Assembly: GCA_035517695.1 (NCBI GenBank)
Contig: DATIYI010000033.1
Span: 16,171-80,170, forward strand
Reading direction: 5' to 3'
Length of the DNA: 64,000 nucleotides
From: DATFVJ01 sp035517695
GTDB taxonomy: Bacteria > Actinomycetota > Actinomycetes > Streptosporangiales > Streptosporangiaceae
Part shown: positions 60,337 to 64,000 of the stretch, piece after piece
Position numbering within the stretch: the stretch's first letter is position 1
Layout: every line of letters starts with the position of its first letter
Position numbers and translations under genes: made by a program
The notes under the pieces: model-generated
Seen by the model: the letters and a program-made list of their open reading frames with translations, nothing else
The model's database searches: none
What the model was told of the DNA's origin: nothing

Positions 60337-62073
60337 ATGAGCAATTTTGATTACGACGTTCTGGTCATCGGTTCGGGTTTCGGCGGCAGCGTTACGGCAT
60401 TGCGGCTGACTGAGAAGGGCTACCGCGTCGGTGTGCTTGAAGCGGGCCGCCGGTTCGACGATCCCAGCGATCCCACACCTGGCAAGCGTCAAAGCAGCTT
60501 GCCCAAGACATCGTGGCGGCTCCTCAAGTACACGTGGGCGCCACAGTTCGGCCTGACCGGGATCCAGCGTATCCACCTGCTGCGCGGTGAGAAGGACTCA
60601 CGGGTGCTGATCCTGGCCGGCGCCGGGGTCGGCGGCGGTTCGCTCAACTACGCGAACACGTTGTACAGGCCGACTGAGCCGTTCTATGACGACCAGCAGT
60701 GGAGCCACATCACCGACTGGCGAGCCGAGCTTGCGCCGTTCTATGACCAAGCCGAACGGATGCTCGGCGTGACGCCCAACCCGAGCATGACACCCGCGGA
60801 CCTGGTGATGAAAAAGGTCGCGGACCGGCTGGGGTGTGGCGATACTTTCCATCCCACCCGGGTCGGCGTTTATTTCGGCGACAGACCAGGGAAAGAGACG
60901 CCGGACCCGTACTTCGGCGGCGCCGGGCCGCGGCGGACCACCTGTATCGAGTGCGGTTCCTGCATGACCGGCTGCCGTAACGGCGCCAAGAACATGCTCA
61001 CCGAGAACTACCTCTACCTCGCTGAGCGGGCCGGCGCGCAGATCATGCCGATGACGATGGTGACCGCGGTGCGGCCGCGGCCGGGCGGTTTCTCTGTCGA
61101 GGTCAGGCGTACCGGGACCCCAGGCCGCCAGCGGCGCACCCTGACCGCTGAGCAGGTGGTGTTCGCCGCGGGTACGTGGGGCACGCAGAAACTGCTGCAC
61201 CGGATGAAGGCGACCGGTCGTCTGCCGCGGCTGTCCGCGCGGCTGGGCGTGCTGACCCGCACCAACTCGGAGGCGATCCTCGGCGCGGAGCGCGCGCGGT
61301 ACCGCGGCGACGACTACAGCCGCGGTGTGGCGATCACCTCGTCCTTCTTCCCCGACGAGGATACCCATATCGAGCCGACCCGCTACGGTCCCGGCTCCAA
61401 CTTCATGGGCGGGCTGCGCACGCTGCTTGTCGACGGCGGCGGGCGGACGCCACGGTGGGCGAAGTTCCTCGGCGAGGTGGCGAAGCATCCAGCGGAAATC
61501 GTCAAGGTGGCCAACCTGCGGCACTGGTCCGAGCGGACGGTCATCGCACTGGTCATGCAGAGCCGTCACAACTCGATCACCATTCGGGCCAAGCGCGGTC
61601 GGCTCGGCTGGGGAATGCGTTCCGGGCGCGGGCATGGTGAGCCCAACCCGGTCTGGATCCCGAACGCGCACCACGCCACCCGCATTCTTGCCGACGAAAT
61701 CGGCGGGACCGCGTTCGGCACCTGGACCGACCTGTTCAACATCCCGATGACGGCGCATTTCCTCGGTGGCTGCACGATCGGCGACACGCCCGACACCGGC
61801 GTGATCGACCCCTACCACCGGGTGCACGGGTACGAGGGACTGCACATCGTCGACGGTTCGGCCGTGTCGGCCAACCCTGGCGTGAACCCGGCGCTCACGA
61901 TCACCAGCCAGGCCGAGCGGGCCATGGCGATGTGGCCCAACCGCGGCGAAGCCGATCCGCGGCCCGTTGCCGGCGAGCCGTACCAGCAGGTGGCGCCGGT
62001 CGCCCCGAACAGCCCTGCGGTCCCTGCGACCGCCCCCGCCGCCCTGCGCCTGCAGACCCGCGTCCGGCCCTGA
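60337..62073 (+). CDS. GMC-family FAD oxidoreductase, ChoD-like, with ferredoxin-type Cys motif
   Basis: A 578-residue flavoprotein of the glucose-methanol-choline family. It has YDVLVIGSGFGGSVTALRL (FAD dinucleotide fold), ILAGAGVGGGSLNYANTLY and the C-terminal HIVDGSAVSANPGVNPALTI. The segment CIECGSCMTGCRNGAKN has the C..C..C...C spacing of a [4Fe-4S] ferredoxin. To my knowledge ChoD (Rv3409c)-like actinobacterial enzymes, of about the same length, share this layout. Sterol or other alcohol oxidation is possible but unproven. The ATG at 60337 has GAGG upstream; the earlier start at 60211 is unlikely. Confidence 0.87.
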   Translation: MSNFDYDVLVIGSGFGGSVTALRLTEKGYRVGVLEAGRRFDDPSDPTPGKRQSSLPKTSWRLLKYTWAPQFGLTGIQRIHLLRGEKDSRVLILAGAGVGGGSLNYANTLYRPTEPFYDDQQWSHITDWRAELAPFYDQAERMLGVTPNPSMTPADLVMKKVADRLGCGDTFHPTRVGVYFGDRPGKETPDPYFGGAGPRRTTCIECGSCMTGCRNGAKNMLTENYLYLAERAGAQIMPMTMVTAVRPRPGGFSVEVRRTGTPGRQRRTLTAEQVVFAAGTWGTQKLLHRMKATGRLPRLSARLGVLTRTNSEAILGAERARYRGDDYSRGVAITSSFFPDEDTHIEPTRYGPGSNFMGGLRTLLVDGGGRTPRWAKFLGEVAKHPAEIVKVANLRHWSERTVIALVMQSRHNSITIRAKRGRLGWGMRSGRGHGEPNPVWIPNAHHATRILADEIGGTAFGTWTDLFNIPMTAHFLGGCTIGDTPDTGVIDPYHRVHGYEGLHIVDGSAVSANPGVNPALTITSQAERAMAMWPNRGEADPRPVAGEPYQQVAPVAPNSPAVPATAPAALRLQTRVRP

Positions 62074-62156
62074 GCTGGTTAGTGGGACACAGCAGGACTC
62101 GTTCGCCCGGACTGCCCGGCTGATCATCGAGCGGGGTGAACTCGGCGCCCTCGAGG

Positions 62157-62429
62157 TCAGCTCCGCGCGAGTCGGGCCCTCCGCAAGTCGGCCCTGCGGA
62201 GATCGGCCGCGCGCGGGCGGGTCGGCGTCGCGCGGGTCAGCGTGGCGCGGGTCGGCGTCGCGCGGATCAGCGTGGCGCGGTCAGCGTCGCGCGGGTCAGC
62301 GTCGCGCGGATCAGCGTGGCGCGGGTCGGCGTGGCGCGGGTCGGCGTGGCGCGGGTCGGCTTGGCGCGGGTCGGCTTGGCGGAGGTTAGCCAGGATCAGG
62401 CGCGCACGGGCAAGCAGTGTTTCGCGCAT
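62157..62429 (-). CDS. Possible pentapeptide-repeat protein on a 15-bp minisatellite (90 aa)
   Basis: A frame starting ATG 62429-62427 begins RETLLARARLILANLRQ. It then repeats ADPRQ/ADPRH/ADPRD pentapeptides, changes register to RATLI/RATPT units, and ends AADLRRADLRRARLARS. ADLRR and ANLRQ fit the A(D/N)L.. rule of pentapeptide-repeat proteins. Most middle units have Pro at the core Leu position, which should break the helix-like coil. The register change comes from one 14-base unit, so the frame may be damaged. It lies 66 bases after tetR on the same strand. Confidence 0.3.
   Translation of the reverse strand: MRETLLARARLILANLRQADPRQADPRHADPRHADPRHADPRDADPRDADRATLIRATPTRATLTRATPTRPRAADLRRADLRRARLARS
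62215..62392. repeat. 15-bp minisatellite (about 12 units)
   Basis: Units of GTCGGCGTGGCGCGG and variants run through the gap between the GMC oxidoreductase and tetR. One unit is a base short, near 62277-62290. Either strand can be read as pentapeptide repeats. Confidence 0.9.
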
Positions 62430-62494
62430 GCCGGCACCTGACACCGTAGAACCTGGACCTGCGAGCCTGACCGTCGTCAGCAGTGCCGCGACCG

Positions 62495-63178
62495 CTATTT
62501 CTGGCGCACCGCCATCGCCTCGACACCCGCCATGAACAGATCGATACCGAACCTGTAATGGAAGTCCGGGCTGTCGCACGCCGTCATCGGGCCCGCGGCC
62601 TCGACGAGGCTTGGGTACCTGTCGGGCGGCAGCACAGCCAGCCGGATACGGTTACGGCGCTGCGCCTCGGCGCGCTCCTGTTGGGTCAAGCCGGGATCGT
62701 AGCCGGGCTCGCTCATCACCAGCATCAACCCGGTCCAGAGTGCACCCCGTGCGACCTCGCTGGCATGCATTGGATCGAATCCGGCTCGCCGCAGAACCTC
62801 GAGCGTGATCTCGGAAACCTGCAAAGCGGCCTCGCTCTGCTTCACGCCGGATACCAGCAGCTGTGCGGCGCACGGGTGCGATCGCAGCACGCCGACGAGG
62901 GATTCGAGCAGGCAGCGTAGCTGGCCTGGCCAGCGCGCGCCCGCGTCGACATCGGTGTCGATCTCGCCCCAGATACGGTCGGCAAGCCCGGCGAGCAGCT
63001 CGTCCTTGTTCCGGAAGTGCCAGTACAGCGCCATGGGCGTGACGCCGAGTTCCTTCGCGAGCCGCCGGATGGTCAGCCCATCAAGCCCTTCCGCGTCGGC
63101 GAGGGCGAGCGCCTGCTCGACCACGGCCGCCTTGCTGAGCCGGGTCCTGTCCGCGTCGCGTACCGGTGTCGATGCCAT
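62495..63178 (-). CDS. TetR-family repressor
   Basis: A 227-residue regulator. The helix-turn-helix at about residues 15-62 has LADAEGLDGLTIRRLAKELG and TPMALYWHFRNKDELLAGLA. The C-terminal ligand domain belongs to the TetR_C class seen with drug transporters. The ATG at 63178 is preferred. A -10-like TATAGT (63193-63188) lies only nine bases upstream, so the message is likely leaderless. A 7-bp inverted repeat 36 bases upstream may be its operator. The gene it normally controls, a divergent MFS exporter, survives only as a fragment. Confidence 0.88.
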   Translation of the reverse strand: MASTPVRDADRTRLSKAAVVEQALALADAEGLDGLTIRRLAKELGVTPMALYWHFRNKDELLAGLADRIWGEIDTDVDAGARWPGQLRCLLESLVGVLRSHPCAAQLLVSGVKQSEAALQVSEITLEVLRRAGFDPMHASEVARGALWTGLMLVMSEPGYDPGLTQQERAEAQRRNRIRLAVLPPDRYPSLVEAAGPMTACDSPDFHYRFGIDLFMAGVEAMAVRQK

Positions 63179-63213
63179 CAGCTGACAACTATACACCGTA
63201 CAAGGCAGGCTCT

Positions 63214-63237
63214 CCTACGTGGCATGTACTACGTAGG
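63214..63237. promoter_or_regulatory. Candidate TetR operator
   Basis: CCTACGT and ACGTAGG are perfect arms around ten bases, in the divergent promoter region. The repeat overlaps where the -35 of the tetR promoter would lie, a usual place for autorepression. Spacing and symmetry fit TetR dimers. Confidence 0.5.
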
Positions 63238-63249
63238 TTAACAGCGTAT

Positions 63250-63345
63250 AGCGGCTATCAGGCAGGTCTCGTAACCGTCGCGCTGGTCCTCGCGGGCGCG
63301 GTCGTCAACTTCACAGCGCTGCGCCGCACCGGATCGCAGCGCACG
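63250..63345 (+). pseudogene. C-terminal fragment of an MFS transporter
   Basis: The frame reads SGYQAGLVTVALVLAGAVVN then FTALRRTGSQ. This is the last membrane helix and tail of drug-resistance MFS transporters (GYQ.G......L...GA.V....LRR). The preceding eleven to thirteen helices are absent; the fragment joins directly to the tetR promoter region. A deletion between the promoter and the last helix is the simplest origin. Confidence 0.6.
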
Positions 63346-64000
63346 GCACAAGAGCGCATCACCCCCGAGGATACCGCCCTCGAAGATGCCGCCCTCGAGG
63401 ATGCCGCCCTCGAGAAAGCCGCTCACGAGGACGCCGGTCACGATCACGCTGGGTGGCAGCCTGCCTGCCCTGGCCTGCCGCCTCGGCCGCCAAGCAACCA
63501 GCGCTGCTCGAGGCGGCCGGCGATTGATTTTTTTTCGACCTGGAACCAACGCCCCGACCCAGCACGTCTAACTAGCGCCTCTTCCCTGGGGGCCATGAAG
63601 AATAGTCCGCCCGCACGACCTCGCGGTTGCGCATGTCGCGGGGCCGTGCGGGCGGCGCTCGTCGTAGATACAGAGCACCCCGCCGCGGCATGCTCGATGG
63701 TGACGTGCACCATGCGGTTGTCTCCTGGCCAGCACAAGACCGTCACCGCGGTACCGCCCGATCCGTGCGCCAAGCGCTGCGGACGCGGTCGGCCAGCGGG
63801 CACACGCGGCTCTTCAGGTTGCCGCCGGGACGAACAACGGGTCGCAAAGATGAGCTCTGACCACCCGCTGATGCGCCCCCTTCACAGCGGGACTCCCGCG
63901 AAATCAGCCAGATAGCGCGGGCGAACGGCCAGCGACCCGCGGACTCAGGCCGCGACCCCAGGTATCTCGCGATGCCCGCATATCGTTACGTCGTGGGTTG
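63346..64000. other. Right-end region, repeat and possible relics
   Basis: A 15-bp repeat (GAGGATGCCGCCCTC, four to five units) lies at 63366-63425. A T-run of nine bases is at about 63528-63536. On the minus strand near 63690-63770, GSGGTAVTVLCWPGDNRMVH recalls the middle of an RsbW-like ATPase, but the match is weak. Frames here mix codon bias and I support no intact gene. Confidence 0.4.

Overview
The window is chromosomal DNA of a GC-rich, mycelial-type actinobacterium (Actinomycetota). Four things suggest this: strongly GC-biased third codon positions, frequent GTG and TTG starts, GGAGG-type ribosome sites, and a housekeeping gene order known from Streptomyces and Streptosporangiales (glyS, zur, uppS, recO, leuA, era, CNNM, ybeY, phoH, HIT, rsmE, dnaJ, hrcA, DUF3097, hemW, lepA, rpsT, holA). 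Accessory families typical of the same group also occur: DUF397, DUF5753-type XRE, DUF574 methyltransferase, DUF1707, DUF3052. The species cannot be named from the sequence alone.

Layout. 1-2400: two tandem paralogous polytopic membrane proteins, the first cut by the window edge. 2773-6685: a HAD phosphatase and a 4-coumarate-CoA-ligase-like enzyme, separated by gene remnants and followed by a possible 45-residue gene. 6686-14753: a minus-strand run with ferredoxin reductase, dGTPase, pyruvate phosphate dikinase, SAICAR synthetase and glycyl-tRNA synthetase. 15080-24407: a repeat-rich DUF1906 lipoprotein, a DUF6703-like protein, the Fur-type regulator Zur, uppS/recO (overlapping), leuA with a leucine leader peptide and attenuator, a zinc-ribbon/TerB-like protein, era and DUF3052. 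24620-41424: the conserved deaminase-like/CNNM/ybeY/phoH/HIT/rsmE/dnaJ/hrcA/hemW/lepA block, interrupted by an ECF sigma factor with a probable membrane partner and by several small membrane or MOSC proteins. A CIRCE operator precedes hrcA-dnaJ. 41673-46815: a membrane-anchored TIM-barrel-like protein, rpsT, a YGQP-repeat membrane protein and holA. 47056-50000: a broken anti-sigma ATPase next to an intact DUF397/XRE/DUF574 set. 50313-53550: hutI and hflX. 53821-59766: a co-directional malate synthase-glcD-glcE-glcF cluster that would oxidise glycolate to glyoxylate and condense it with acetyl-CoA to malate. 60337-64000: a ChoD-like GMC oxidoreductase with a ferredoxin-type Cys motif, a pentapeptide-coding minisatellite, and a TetR regulator facing only the last helix of an MFS transporter.

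Two genome-level features stand out. First, there are more than twenty short tandem arrays with periods of 6, 9, 15, 17, 18, 22, 33 or 36 bp and a clear excess of 15 bp, both inside genes and between them. Second, there are at least eight gene remnants (DUF418-like, biotin carboxylase, transposase, XRE, LuxR, HATPase, DUF559, MFS). I see no tRNA, rRNA, CRISPR array or intact mobile element. The best regulatory find is the leuA leader MLRELLLLSSRGGGR with an overlapping terminator hairpin.
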